From: Microvelia longipes
Taxonomy: Eukaryota > Arthropoda > Insecta > Hemiptera > Veliidae
DNA length: 64,000 bases
Assembly (NCBI GenBank): GCA_018340805.1
Contig: JACMZG010001870.1
Span: 49,971,115 to 50,035,114 of the forward strand
Direction: 5' to 3'
Both the position numbers and the translations under genes were made by a program. The notes below the pieces were generated by a model, which saw only the letters and a list, made by a program, of their open reading frames with translations, ran no database searches and was not told the origin of the DNA. Shown here piece after piece: positions 46,990 to 60,137 of the stretch. The stretch's first letter is position 1. Every line of letters begins with the position of its first letter.

Positions 46990-47244
46990 GCTCTTCATCA
47001 AAAAAATAAAAATAAAATGCCCGTTTTAGGGCCTTTCGGCCCATCAGGGTATTCACCCTGCGGGAACAACCTCAGGTGGGTTGCATCTAGTACAATCTAA
47101 GAATTAATTAAAGTTGGCGAGGTCATTTTAATACAAATACTATTCATAAAATCTGAGAGCATAGCCCGGGCTGCGATCCCCGGACCTCCGGTGCCGAAAT
47201 CGAACGCCTTTACGATCACGGCCACGGAGGCAGGCTCTTCATCA
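46990..47244 (-). repeat. tRNA-derived SINE, family B, copy 5
   Basis: Element 47,019-47,234. On the minus strand: CTGCCTCCGTGGCCGTGATC, GGGGATCGCAGCCCGGGC (B box diverged), body CACCTGAGGTTGTTCCCGCA, tail GGCCCTAAAACGGGCATTTT and a T/A-rich stretch. Flanked by GCTCTTCATCA at 46,990-47,000 and 47,234-47,244 (11 bp, exact). Confidence 0.92.
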
Positions 47245-47489
47245 CACAGAGCATTTTCATGTTATTAAAATTAATAGTTAGGCTACATTAACTAAGTCAA
47301 AAATGTAAAGAAAAGATCAGGCCCAAAAACTGAGGTGAATGAATTGGAAACGCATATCTATAATATTTATACATATTTTGTAAAAAGGCCAAAATACAAA
47401 TGAGCATCCAACAAATAATTAAAAACAACATTTTAATAGAGAGGGAATTGATAACTGTTATTATGGAGACCAATACAGTTGATAATGTA

Positions 47490-48130
47490 ATAATACTATT
47501 ATTATTATTACTATTATTATTATTATTATTATTATTCAGTTCTTTCCAGAATTTGCTTAGCAAATTCGCTGGATTTATAAATGGAACGGGTTAGTACCAA
47601 GTCACAATATACGGTGCCTTGTCGTAACTATGTCGTTGTCATTAAATAAAAAGAAAATGAATCCAATATTCAGCGATTTTCTTACTATTGCACAATGTAT
47701 GTAAAATATTTTTTTTTTGAAGTAGTTTGCTAGGTGTAGTAGGTTGATGTATTGTCTCTAATGATGTGTTTAAAGCTTTAGGTATAACTCCATTTGCAGA
47801 AAGAACTATGGGTTTTTATTTTTCTTATATTAATCGATTTTATCATCCATATAGGTATCAATTCTTCTGCTAGCTCTGTTTTCCTTAAAACTTTATCTTG
47901 TATTGTTTTATTTATGTTGAGAGAGTGGATCGTAAGTTGAACATGCTGGTTAATTTTGTCTACAATATCTGTATCTGAGCGGTTGTATACGGTGGTTCTG
48001 TCTGTTAGTATTGTCCGGTGCAAGTACAATTCATAGGTTACAGGTGTCACTTTCCAAAACGGTCTTTGGTTTATATTGCTATGTAGTCGTAGTATTTACT
48101 CTTTTCACGAATAAGTTTCAATTTCAAAGT
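47490..48130 (-). pseudogene. R2-like non-LTR retrotransposon, C-terminus and 3' tail
   Basis: Minus-strand frame 48,050-47,778 has YELYLHRTILTDRTTVYNRS then DTDIVDK, LRKTELAEELIPIW. After a frameshift near 47,810 the adjacent frame gives PIVLSANGVIPKALNTSLET and LLQKKNILHT. This matches, from memory, the conserved end of insect R2-type elements (restriction-like endonuclease region; the usual RPD is RSD here). The 3' UTR has TAACCCGTTCCATTTATAAA and CTGGAAAGAACTG and runs into (AAT)n, seen as (TTA)n at 47,490-47,536. The copy is 5'-truncated and dead. A frame overlapping the TTA tract is an artefact. Confidence 0.8.
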
Positions 48131-48249
48131 GGCATCCTAATATTATGTGTTTAAATAGTCTCCGGACTGAAATGAAGCTCAACAGACTGAAATGAAACTG
48201 AACAGACAAAACAATGACTGTGTTCACCATAAGTTTATACCTTGTAGGT

Positions 48250-48706
48250 TTGTCGGCACTTATTTACTTGGTTCCCGAACTCAATTTATCTGAAAAAAAT
48301 CTAGTGGATTTGGGTTTAGGAACTAGGAGGTCTGTCTAAACTCCATTAAAATCCCTCAGTTTCGATTTGTAATGGAGTTAGGACTTTAAGAAATAACAAG
48401 TTTTTTGCTATGAGAACAAAAATATTTTGTAATTTTCCTGGTTTTTATTTACTTGGGTCCCCATTTTATGTTGGGAATCAAGGGTACTTTTTTACTAATT
48501 ATCAATCTTTTCCTTTTTCCCCCTTCTCAACCCCATACAATAGCCCCTTTGCTTTTCAACATCCCCTATTAAGATTGTTAAATAATTTCTTTTATATAAT
48601 TTAGTAAATATATTGTCGGTACCCATGTGAATAATTGCCCTATATCGCCATATTTACTTGGGTCCCAACTTTATGTTGGGAACCAAGTAAATAAGTACCG
48701 GTTTGC
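48250..48706. mobile_element. MITE with ~22-bp TIRs and an internal repeat
   Basis: GCACTTATTTACTTGGTTCC (48,256 on) faces its complement at 48,678-48,699 with one mismatch. Inside, TTTACTTGGGTCCCCATTTT (48,450) and TTTACTTGGGTCCCAACTTT (48,650) are direct copies, both followed by ATGTTGGGAA. The centre resembles 8925-8980. No clear target duplication. Confidence 0.7.
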
Positions 48707-48709
48707 CAA

Positions 48710-49850
48710 AGGTTTTTCCATACCTAGTGTTTCAAAGTTTTTGGGTTGCAATTCTTATCATAATTATACAATTTTCAATTTTCCTGATTTTTTTTTTAAT
48801 GTCAGTGCATATTTCCTTTAGCACAAAACTATATCATGTATAACCTTCTGTTACTTTACAATACTTAATATATTTAAATAGTTATGCATTTAATAGTAAT
48901 TACATATAGTTACTAGTTACCACAAAGTGTTTAATTTCTACTATACTATACTAAACTTTAAAATACTGCACTATATTTTACCTCAAAATATTTTTGATAC
49001 TATTTTTGATATATTTGTACTATTAAACGGAATCACTGTTTGGAATTAATTCCTATCATGTCACCTACCTCATTCAAAATATTATAGCGTGTTATTTCTG
49101 TGAAAAAGCATTAAAATAAATATATTAACTTAAAGCTTGTCAACAGGAGAAACTAAACCATCTAAATTACCATTTTCGAGGTTTAATATTAATTTAATTA
49201 GCATTATAAAAGATAAAATACCTTAACGCTATAAAGTAGAAAGTCTGACTTTAATAGAGAGTCAAGTTCTTTCTGTTTATAAAGAGATTCGAAAGTTTTA
49301 GTAAATAGAAAGTTTGTATAGATATCCGAGGATGAATAGATTTCTATGAGGTTCCAGGTGAATAGGAGCTTTTCCTCAGTCAAGTAGGTTTTCTTAGGGA
49401 AATAACGTGAAATAGAGAAAACGAATACAAAGGGAAATATTGTCTAACAAAAGGCACAGAAATGCAATGCCAGAGACTTTGCAAAACAGGTGTTCATTGA
49501 GAAATTGTTGCAAGCTCGGGAAATGCGTAGCAACGAGGAAAATCACAAATGATTTACCTATATTAAGAGAGTAGTGAATAAAAAAATACTGGATATGTCG
49601 GAAATTTCCCTCACACATCGGACTATTCCGCTCGTCCTGAGAATATGCAAGTCGTTAAATTTGTTACGGGCTTCACGTAACCTTTTAACAAATTTACGTA
49701 ACTTATTTCCTGCTAACTATAATAGAATAATAACACATTTCCGCGACCGCGTCACATAAATCAATTTAACTCATAATTGTAATAACTCAAATTAACAATA
49801 GTAATGACAATGATAAAAATAAATTAGAATGTCAAAAATGTCAGTAATAT
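48710..49850. other. AT-rich noncoding stretch
   Basis: No supported gene. A local inverted pair AAATTTGTTA / TAACAAATTT flanks 49,658-49,696. Confidence 0.5.
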
Positions 49851-49854
49851 ATGT

Positions 49855-50045
49855 TTTTTAGAGACAAGCTTTGCTGCCTCTAAAAATTCATTCCGCAATT
49901 GGTCTTCGGATTCACTTTGCTCGTCCTTAGATAGTAAATATATCCGTTTCATTCCCACCGGTCATTTATCTAGGCACTGACTACGCTCGATTCTGCTTAA
50001 CTTTTATTATCTCACAAAAATCATTGATATACTTATCATATTGAA
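49855..50045 (-). repeat. 5S rRNA-derived SINE, copy 4
   Basis: On the minus strand: leader GTATATCAATGATTTTTGTG, then AAGTTAAGCAGAATCGAGCG and TAGTCAGTGCCTAGATAAAT, GACCGGTGGGAATGAAAC (5S part, 50,002-49,950), then CTATCTAAGGACGAGCAAAG and AAGCTTGTCTCTAAAAAAC. It keeps the 5S promoter blocks; the tail motif is diverged (GACGAGCAAAGTGAATCC). Confidence 0.8.
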
Positions 50046-50268
50046 ATCAAACATAGTTTACTTATATATTACGTTAGGGTATACCAGAGACTATATAGAT
50101 ACTTAAACAGTAAGACTGTCGACTCAATTGTGGGAAAATTTGGATTCCGGTCGACACTAGCGCGGCGGGGAACCTACTTTTCAAATGAGTGTGCGTGGCT
50201 TGATTTCCCGCTTTTTGCCCACAGTCAGTTTGAAATTTAATGTTTATACTTTGTATAGACATATAGAC

Positions 50269-50684
50269 CAAGAGCCCAGGGGTGTTTTGTTAATAAAAAG
50301 TGTAATGGCTGAAACCGGTCTCAATTTTTCGTAAATACCTTCCTGAACAAGGATCTGCAATTCTGCCGACTCGTATCGGATGGGTGTCCCAGGCAGAACG
50401 CACTTTAGGGTCAAAGGTTCTGCCTGGGACACCCATCCGATACGAGTTGGCAGAATTGCAGATCCTTGTTCAGGAAGGTATTTACGAAAAAGTAAACCCG
50501 TTTCCAGCCATTACACTTTTTATTAACTTGGGTGGTAAATTTGACCCCTAAAGTGCGTTCTGCCTGGGACACCCATCCGATACGAGTCGGCAGAATTGCA
50601 GATCCTTGTTCAGGAAGGTATTTACGAAAATTGATACCGGTTCCAGCCATTACTTTTTATTAACAAACACCCCTGGGCTCTTGT
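50269..50684. repeat. Three-armed palindrome (A, A-inverted, A-inverted)
   Basis: Block A (50,269-50,415) includes AAGAGCCCAGGGGTG, TAATGGCTGAAACCGG, GTAAATACCTTCCTGAACAA, GGATCTGCAATTCTGCC and TGTCCCAGGCAGAAC. Its reverse complement follows at 50,418-50,540 and again at 50,549-50,684; only the last regains the terminal CCCCTGGGCTCTT. So the outer ends form a foldback element and the middle copy is a partial duplication. Several short frames across it are shadows of the repeat. Confidence 0.9.
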
Positions 50685-50689
50685 CTAAC

Positions 50690-51365
50690 TTTTAACTAAC
50701 CCCACCACTTTAATCTTACACAAACGCTTCTGATTATTTTTAAGTTTTTCATTCAAGTAATTTATTAATTTAATCAATTCAATCAGGTAGTAATGAAATA
50801 GTGGCTAAAGTTTACACGTGGTAGAAGATATTTTTGGCATTTAATGAGCCTGTATTATATTACATCGGCAAGATGCGCACATGTGATTAAATGTAATTAC
50901 CTGATTAAATCGACTAAATCAAATAAATTAATTAATAAATTTACACTTATCTGCCATCAGTAGCGTTCTCTGGAAGTTTTAAAAAAGTTTCTATTTACTT
51001 TTAGTTTCTGAATTTTTGAAATACAGAACATGCAACGGCGAACCGTTTTTGTGAAAAATACATACAGGAAGCAATCATTTTATAACTATAATAAATGTAG
51101 ATGTCATAACCAAGAATCGCCATAGTATTCATAAATTAAAATATAATCAGTCATTTTTGAAAAGCTATTGGGGTTAGTTCATGGTTGTCCGCACCGTCCG
51201 CCGCAGCGCTATTTTTAGTAGCTTGCGATAATCGAATCAAAACTTTCCTCATTTAAGTTACCCCCCCCCTCCTGGGGTATACACTCGTACCGAATTTCAA
51301 CTCAAATAGATTATTTTTTGATTTGTTGAAATTTTGTTTAACAAGCAGAGAAATTTAAAAAAACA
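50690..51365. other. AT-rich noncoding stretch
   Basis: No supported gene. Poly-C run near 51,262. Confidence 0.5.
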
Positions 51366-51367
51366 AA

Positions 51368-51850
51368 CATGGAGAGAGTTGTTTGTTAAAACAACATGTT
51401 GACTAGTTAAAACAACTCGTTGTCTTGTTAAAATCACAAACAAAAAGAAATTCGTTAGTTAAAAAAAACTCGCTGCCTTGTTAAAACAACGAACAAGAAG
51501 AATTTCGTGTTGTCTAGTTAAAAGAACAAACAAGAAGAAGTTCGTTTGTTAAAAAAACTCGTTGTCTCGTTAAAACAACTCGCCGTATAGTTAAAACAAC
51601 TCATCTTATTGAAACAACCCGTTGTCTTGTTAAAACAACAAACAAATAAGAGTTGTTTGTTAAAACAACTCGTCTTATTAAAACAACTCGTTGTCTTGTT
51701 AAAACAACTTGTCGTATTGTTAAAACAACTCATCTTATTGAAACAAACCGTTGTCTTGTTAAAACAACAAACAAATAAAAGTTGTTTGTTAAAACAAGTC
51801 GTCTTATTAAAATAACTTCTGGTCTTGCTAAAACAATTCGTTGTCAAATA
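51368..51850. repeat. Satellite: 21-bp core in a 130-bp higher-order unit
   Basis: The core is GTTGTCTTGTTAAAACAACTC with variants. From 51,597 a longer period of 130 bp is visible: AACTCATCTTATTGAAACAA begins units at 51,597 and 51,727. The core is itself partly self-complementary (GTTGT...ACAAC), so both strands show FNKT- or VLLKQ-like repeats that are not coding evidence. Confidence 0.9.
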
Positions 51851-52400
51851 AAATAATCAAATAAATAAATTAATTTGTTTAATTTTTTGTACTATTGATA
51901 AAAATAATATTCTTAAATAACTATGCATCTTATGATTTTATTGTAACGTATGTCTATGCAAAGAAAATCTACTACTCATCTAATAGCGTGCAGAAATAAA
52001 TAAATAAATAAATTCAACACATAAAATACCTTTTAACAGAAGCTCGTCATAGGAGTAAGTTAACATACCTGAAAGACAGATAAAAATATTTAACAATCGA
52101 TAAAACAACGCAAAGAGCATGACAGAAACAAAGATAATTTTTCGGTATAAAACGTTTGGGCAAATTGGTAATTTGACATTCGGATTAGGTATACGGGACA
52201 ATGTGTACAGTGCGCATGAAACTTCATCAGCTGATAAAGTTTTGTATTATTAAATACGGAAGATGTTTAAATGATAAGTAAAATATTCTAATTTTTTGTT
52301 TTTCTTTAGTATTAAGTTAAAGTTGATAGCAACTTTTAATTATTTCTTAAAATTTCAACCATATCAGTAACTGGCACAGATCTCAACCCCTCAACATATT
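51850..52400. other. AT-rich noncoding stretch
   Basis: No supported gene. Confidence 0.5.
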
Positions 52401-55400
52401 TGCTGACTGGCACATTTCTCAACAACATCTGTGTCAGCCGCAGTGATAACTGTGGCTGGCACAGTTATCAACAAAGCTGTGGTTGGCACATTTATCAACA
52501 AAGCTGTGGCTGGCACAGTTTTTAACAACCTCTGTGTCTGGCACAGTTATCAACAACATCTGTGGCTGGCACAGTTATTAACAACATCTGTGGCTGGCAC
52601 AGTTATTAACAACATCTGTGGCTGGCAGTTATCAACAACATCTGCGCTGGCACAGTTATCAAAAAATCTGTGGCTAACACAGTTATCCACAATCTGTGGC
52701 TGGCACAGTTATCCACAACATCTGTGGCTGGCACAGTTGTCAACAACATCTATGCTGGCACAGTTATCAAAACATCTGTGGCTGCCAGTTATTAACAACA
52801 TCTGTGTCTGGCACAGTTATCATCAACATTTGTGGCTAGCACAGTTGTCAACAACATCTGTGGCTGGCACAGTTATCAACAACATCTGTGGCTGCCACAG
52901 TTATCAACAACATCTGTGTCTGGCACGTATCCACAACATCGTGGCTGGCAGTCATCCACACATCTGTGGCTGCACAGTTATTCACAGAACATCAGTGGCG
53001 GAAGTTTGATTTAAAACATGCCAGTGGTGCCAGTTATAACACATCTGTTGGTGGCCACAGTTATCACAAACATCTGTGGGCTGCCAACAGTTCTATTAAA
53101 CATCTGGTGCTGGCACAGTTATTTAGCACAACATCATGGCTGGCAAGTTTCCACAAAATCTGTGGCTGGCACAGTTGTCAACAACATCTATGGCTGGCAC
53201 AGGTTATCACAACTTGTGGCTGCCACGTATTAACACCATTTTAGTGGTGGCCAGTTATCAACAACATCTGTGGCTCGTACAGTTTCCAAAACTCTTGGCT
53301 GGCAAGTTATCCACAACATTTGTGGCGGGGCACCAGTTATCTACAACATTCGTGGGCTGGCACAGTTATCAACAAGTTGTGGGACTGCATAGTTATCAAA
53401 GACACGCTGAGGCTGCGCTCAGTTATCCAAGCTGTGGTGGCCAAGTGTTTATCAACAACATCCGTGGCTGGCACAGGTATCAACAAGTTGTGGCCTGCAT
53501 GTTATCCACAATTGTGAGTGGTACGTTGTCAACCACATCTTGGCTGCGCACAGTTATCAACAACATCTGTGGCTGCCACAGTTATTAACAACATCAGTGG
53601 CTGGCAGTTTTAACAAACATCTTGTGGCTGACGTTATCTAACAACATCTGCGGTGGCACAGTTCAACAAAAATCTTGGTGGCACAGTTATCACAAGCTGT
53701 GACTGGCATATTATCAACAACACCTGCGTGGTACAGTTTATCAACACAAGTGTGGCTGCATAGTTATTACAACATCCGCTGGCTGGCTCAGTTATTATAA
53801 CATTCTGTGGCCTCCGGTACAGTTATTCAACGTCTGTGGTGGCCACAGTTACTAAAACATCTGTGGCTGGTCACAGTTTTTACAAATCAGTAGGCTGGCA
53901 AGTTATCTACAACTGTGGTGGCACAGCTCTATAAACAAAGCTGTGACTTGCATTGTTATCAACATTGCGGGCTGGTACAGTATCCAACAAATTTGTGAGC
54001 TGGCATGTTATCAACAAATCCGTGGCTGGCACAGTTATTATAACATCTGTGCGCTGGTCAGTTATAAACAACATTGTGGTGGCAAGTTACTAAAAACATC
54101 TGTGTCTGGCACAGTTATCAACATAGCTGTGGCTGGCCGTTTTAAACATCGCTGGCTGGCACAGTTACTACAACATCTGTGGCTGCACAGTTGATAACAT
54201 AGCTTGGCTGGACGTTATTAATACCTCGTGGCTGGCACAGTTATTATCAACATCCTGTGGGCTGCCCAGTTATTATCAACATCTGTGGCTGTACAGTTTT
54301 AAAACATTGTGGCTGGAGTTATCAACAGCTGTGGCTGGCATAGTTATCAACAACATCTGTGGTGGTACAGTGAACACGGCTGTGCTGGCACAGTTATTAA
54401 CAACATCAGTGGCTGGCACAGTTACTAAAACATCTGTGGGGGCACAGTTATTCAACATCAGTGGACTGGCACGTTACTAAACATCTGTGGCTGGCACAGT
54501 TATCAAATAGCTGGGGTGGCACGTTATAAATAGCTGTGGTGGCACCGTTATAAAACATCTGTGGCTGGCCAGTTATAAAAATTGTGGTGTACAGTTATTA
54601 ACAAACATCTGTGGCTGGCACAGTTCATCAAAAGCATTGTGGCTGCACAGTTACAAACATCCTGTGGCATGCACAGTTTCAACCCATGCTGTGTGGCACA
54701 GTATTATACACATAGCTTGCGGCACGTTATATAAAACATCTGTGGCTGGTACAGTTACTACAACCATCTGTGGCTGGCCACGTTACTAAAATCTGTGGAC
54801 TGCACAGTATCAACATCAGTGGGCTGGCACGTTATAAATAGCTGGGCTGGCACAGTTATAAACATAGCTGGGTGGCTGCACAGTTATTAACAATAATCTG
54901 TGGCTGTACACTTATCAGCAAAGCCTGTGGCTGGCACAGTTACTAAAAACTCTCGTGGTGCACAGTTATCAACATAGCTGTGGGGCGCAAGTTTCTAACA
55001 TTAGCTGTGGCTGAGCACCAGTTATAAACAACATTGTGGCTGGTAAGTTATCAGCAAAGCTTGTGGCTGGCACAGTTAATAAAACATTCTGTGGGCTGCA
55101 CAGTCTTTTTATAAGCTGTGGTGGCACAGGATTTAAAACATAGCTGTTGGCGGCACATTTATAAAAAACATCTGCTGCTGGTACTGTGATCGCAAATTGT
55201 GGCTGAACAGTTTACTAGCTGTGGCTGGCACAGTTATCAACAAATCTGTGGTAGTACGTATCAACAAAATCTAGGCTACACAGTTATTACCATCTGTGGC
55301 TGGACAGTTCTCAACAAGTTGTGATGGCTACGTTATTCAACACATCTGCGGCTGGTACCGTTGATCACAAAGCTGTGGCTGCACAGTTCATCAACACATT

Positions 55401-55858
55401 CCGTGGCTGGACAGTATTCACCAAAGTTGTGGGACTGGCATAGTTAGCAACACACATTGTTGTGGTACAGTTGTAAAACATCTATTGGGCTGGCACTTAA
55501 TCAAACAACATCTGTGGCTGCACGTGTATTAAAAAACATCAGTAGTGGCCAGTTTTAACAACATCGCTAGGCCTGGCAGTTTCTACAACTCTGCGGCCTG
55601 CACAGTTATCACAATCGTGGTGGCACACGTTAGTCACAACGCTGTCGAGTTGGCATAGTTTTCAAACACACATCTGCGGCTGGATACAGTTCATTCAACA
55701 AAGGCTGTTGCGTGGCATAGTTAACAACTCGTGGCTGCAAGTTATCTATTCAACATCTGCTGGCCTGTAGTTATTAAAACTCTGTGGCTGGCACAGTTAC
55801 TAAAACACATCTGGGCGGCCAGTTATAAATAGCTGTGGCTCGCACAGTGATGTTTTAA
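52400..55858. repeat. 28-bp satellite array, degrading rightwards
   Basis: Unit CTGTGGCTGGCACAGTTATC plus AACAACAT. At 52,430-52,930 units are almost exact; from ~53,000 single-base indels become dense. Because 28 is one more than a multiple of three and the unit has no stop in any forward frame, open frames of up to 192 codons arise by chance. GGCTGGCACAG and its neighbours can pair weakly within a unit. Confidence 0.95.
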
Positions 55859-55859
55859 G

Positions 55860-57590
55860 TACTCATCTCAGTGAAGGCTCACTGCGGATCGCTCAGGTGT
55901 CCTCTAAGTCAACTATACGTTCTGTATGGTTTGGAGCACACAGTATCATTGCATCACTTTCTGTGGTGAGCTCACCGTTTTAGACCACATGTGCGTGGCT
56001 ATAGAGCACGGTTACTAAGACGATCAAGCATGCTTGATGTGCTGAGCATAACAGTTATCATGTGCCTAGCTGTGGCGGCGACCACTATTTGTCAACTCAT
56101 AAGAATCCAATCTGTGTGAACGAAGTCCACTGGTAGCGCAGATGTCCACAAGAGATTTATCTATGGACACTCCTAGTGGATTTAGCTGTGACACAGACAG
56201 TTTACTCACAGACTTATAGACATGCCATCGTTGAAGATCCGAGTACTCAGCCTACAGCACGATCCATTGGAAATTGAGTTACTAACTCATACTATGATTC
56301 AATAATGCTGCGTAGCTTGTAGCCCTATCGTTCTACGATTATAGCACAATCAATGTTTCGGTTGTCACAAGTCAATCTATCGTAATGCCACGCACTCCTA
56401 CAGCTTGCCAGCTGTTGCTTCATATAACTTGTGCCCTCATGGTCCCCACAGGAGCTAGACTCTTCGGCCTCGGATTGAAGACCAGTACATACGTTTAGTT
56501 AACAGCCACACCCTAGACTGCTTGGGTTAAATAGAACAATGTTCTGCATAGCGCAGCAGTTTATAAGGCCACAGCTAAAAACTCTCCGTGTTTTCAGTGT
56601 GAAACACGTGTTTACTGACAGTTTTCTCATTTCACCTTCTACTGCCTGTTTCTGAACTTAGGACCTATGTTTTGTGCAGACTCCATTGTCAGCACAATGT
56701 CCTAACGTTCCAACAGCATCTGTGGCTGAGTTTCACTAGTATCTCAAATAGTTAGTAACCATCTGGCTATTGGCATCAGTTAGACTATAATCTAGATACA
56801 GGCGCTTAGTGCATGTTTTGCAACGTTAATTGCTAACCATGCTGTCCATAATAGTTGATCCTAGCTCTTATGTGGGGCTTGATTCACCAGCTCATTGTGA
56901 AAAAACTCAGACCATTAGATGCGCTGGTGTACGCTCGTACTTTAGTGATGACTCAGTCCCCCCCCCCCTATCTTACAGCTGATACAGAGAGTACTTCCAG
57001 GGTCCCTCATTGGCTACTAGAGCCTTTACGTAAGCTAACACATGCTCTTAGAAATTTGCCATAGTCACGTGGTATATTCAGCGTTGGAACTTACAAAAGT
57101 CAATAGCTGATCAATTGTGCCCATTGCATCCCTCTCCACCTCACAGGTTATAAGTTTCTAGTGGATGCTGCTATTTACGATGCACTGATGCTATGCATTA
57201 AGATTGCAAAATATCTGTTGATTACGGTTTAGCACATTGTTTCAAAGAAGCTGGCATGGCACTACAGCGAGCGTATTTGTTTAATACGGAATGCAATGCC
57301 CCTAAAAAAACGTCTGTCGTAGCGATTGGCACAAAGCTGTATAGCTTAAAAACTTGTACGGCATTGACAGCATCAGTGTTAATCTATAGCCCATAGCTAG
57401 TGGAGCTGGTCCAGAGCACATGCTACTTTTTTAGAACCATAAGCTGCTGGCTTAGGCAATCCAGTTATAAAGAACCACAGCTCATAGTCTTTTGTAGAGA
57501 CTCTGGGTGACTGTGCCTCGCTCATGGTTGTGGGTTGGACGTCTATATACGTAGGCTGTCAGAGGCAGTTGCATTCGGTTGATTAACATA
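55860..57590. other. Anomalous GC-richer block inside the satellite
   Basis: Base composition becomes nearly even and no repeat or homology is recognisable, except scattered satellite words (for example AGCATCTGTGGCTGAG near 56,708). The repeat is regained at 57,590. It may be a badly called consensus through a long satellite, or an unrelated insertion. A 69-codon frame at 56,855-57,064 has no domain. Confidence 0.6.
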
Positions 57591-58188
57591 GTCGTGGCTT
57601 ACGTGCACGTTTGTAGAAATCTGGGCTGGTACAAGTTATGCAGCAAAGCTGTGGTGGCCACAGTGTGCTAAACTATCTGTGCTGGACACCTTTATCAAAT
57701 AGGTGTGGTGGCAAGTATTTACCTAGTGTGGGCTGGCACATTTATAAAACATCTTGTGGTGGTATGATCTATCGCAGAAGCTGGGCTGGGTGGCAATGTT
57801 ATTAAATGCTGTGAGCTGGCACGTTATGTAAACATAGGCTTGTGGCTGGACTATTTATTAACAGATCTTGTGGCCTGGTATGTTTATCAGCAAAGCTGGG
57901 TGGCACAGTTATTTAATAGCTGTGGCTGGGCACAGTTTTAACATAGCTGTGGCTGCATTTTATAGAAAAAACATTTGTGGTGGTACTGTTATCAGCAAAG
58001 CTGTGGCTGGCACAGCTTACTTACATAGTGTGGGCTGGCACAGTTATTAATCTACGCTGTGGCTGGCACAGTTATTAACACATCTGTGCGCTGGTACTGT
58101 TATCAGCAGTTTGCTGTGGCTGGCACAGTTATTAAATAGCTGGTGGCTGGGCACAGTTATTAAACATCTGTGGCTGAATAGTTTAAAT
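57590..58188. repeat. 28-bp satellite array, right segment
   Basis: Same unit as at 52.4 kb (AGCTGTGGCTGGCACAGTTA), indel-rich at first and cleaner from 57,980. The predominant variant here has AACATAGC/AGCAAAGC in place of AACAACAT. Confidence 0.9.
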
Positions 58189-58189
58189 T

Positions 58190-60137
58190 TTGGCAAAAGT
58201 TTTTGCGTTACTAAATAGTCAAGTACATGAGTTTGATCTATAAGGTACATACGCAGCATTGAGGTTTAGTCAGTGCCTGTAGGCGGGACCAACATTTTTG
58301 CGGGTTCACCGTATTGATTGATTTTATATCTGGTGCGAGGAAGCAAAGTCCGGAGATTTGTTACTGTATACGTTGGCAAAAATTGTATGTTCTCTGATGG
58401 ACGAGCGAAAGTGAGTTGCTAGCAGGGAGGATGAGCGTAGCGAACTCTAAAGTGGTGAGGACATGTTCCGAGATAGTACCGTATCTTTTAAAAAATATGA
58501 GAGGGAAAGAGGTCTTTGGGCCGGATTTTTGAACTATTTGTTTATATTGATTGTTAGAACCTGACTCAAGTCGTAAAATTTGTAGAACATATTTCTTATT
58601 CTTTTACGAACTCGCTCATTGGTTTCTGTTAGCCTATTTAGTATATTATTATTGTACATTGTACAAGCTTATATGTATATTTAGCGCCTCCGTTACTGGT
58701 TCCATCTTAAAGTTCAATAACTTCAAAATAAATTATTCTAAATCTCTTTACTGTTTACTTGATTTAACTTATTTTATTAGTACTTACAGAGGGATTCATT
58801 TCCATATTATTCAAAGAAGTCTTTAAAATATAGATACTAGTTAGCTAACACCTGCACAGTATATGATTCAGCAACTCGGCTGCCATTTGATTCTACTTGT
58901 AATCACTTAATTATAACCTTAACGTAACCTTTAGTGCTTTAAAGTAAAACTTGTTTAACACTTCAATAAATTTAATATCATAATAAAACGGAAATAAAAA
59001 AATATACGCAAATATCGAACAAAAATCTAAAAAGAATATTATAAGGGACGTAAAGCTTCAGGGGATCACGGCAGCAAGACGGCCTTGATCGGACGACAAT
59101 ATGGCTGCCGTACCACTGCTTCACATTCGACCTTCGCATGCCTACCTCACTTCAATCTAGTCATATAGAATCGATTGTCTTAAAATGGTTTAAAAAATTG
59201 AACAAATATAGTTAAATAATGATAATAACATTCTAAAATTAATAGTGCAATTATTTTTTTCTTGTAAGTAAATTAGATTATTTCTGTTAAGTGGAGATCT
59301 TTTGTGTGAGACCGGAATTTAAATGACGTCATACTTGCAATATCTCTCGACAATCAGAGTTTTGGAATATTACGTCACTTATTTGTTTAATCTTGTTTAT
59401 TATTTTAGTTGCATCTTCGTGCTTAACCGTTCAAGATCTTTTTATCATCGGTACATCGAGTATTGTTTATTGTGTGAAAATTGTTTATTTGTGTCGATCA
59501 TTAAAATTAATAGGTTTTATTTTAATTGCGTATTTTATCTTAAATAAATAGTTTATTAACAACTTAGACTAAAATAAAAATTACATCAATTATTTAGATG
59601 TTTAAAATCAATTTTAACTCCAACGGATTATTTTTTGGTTACACTAAAAAAATTATGAAGTTGAATGACCTCGGACCGGTTTCAATACCTGCTAACATAC
59701 TTCGTAAGAATCAGCTGATTGAATTCTTTGGAAGTGCGACTGTTGTTTAAGTGTTCTTGCTATTTTAAGTTCATATTTACACAAATGCTAATTTATGCCT
59801 TACTGTGAACGTTAAGACGTAGATTATTTCTGATGAATCCTAATTTTCAGTTACCCATGCGCACGCGCAGTGCCTTAAGTTTTTCATGTTCCGTTGTCTT
59901 CAGGAATGTCGTTTAACACCGAACTTTCACATGTGATTTCAAGGTTAGATTTCTTTTAACATTAATACATTTTACATACTTAATTACATTTTACATTTAA
60001 CCGATTTTTTGAGTTTAAGGAACAGTGCTTCACTTCACTAATATTTAAGAACATTTTATTTTTTTAAAATAGGTTGAATAACTTGCCCACTCCTGCGAAT
60101 TTTTACCCATATTTAAAAGGGTTTTAGTATGTATAAA
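58190..60137. other. Noncoding stretch
   Basis: No supported gene. 58,380-58,460 contains GACGAGCGAAAGTGAG and GATGAGCGTAGCGAAC, relatives of the motif in the 5S-SINE tail. Frames at 58,551-58,826 and 59,323-59,547 are hydrophobic and AT-driven. Confidence 0.5.

Noticed and set aside
52431..53009. 192-codon frame and its overlapping neighbours in the satellite
   Set aside because: A 28-bp unit with no stop in any forward frame produces such frames by chance in all three registers.
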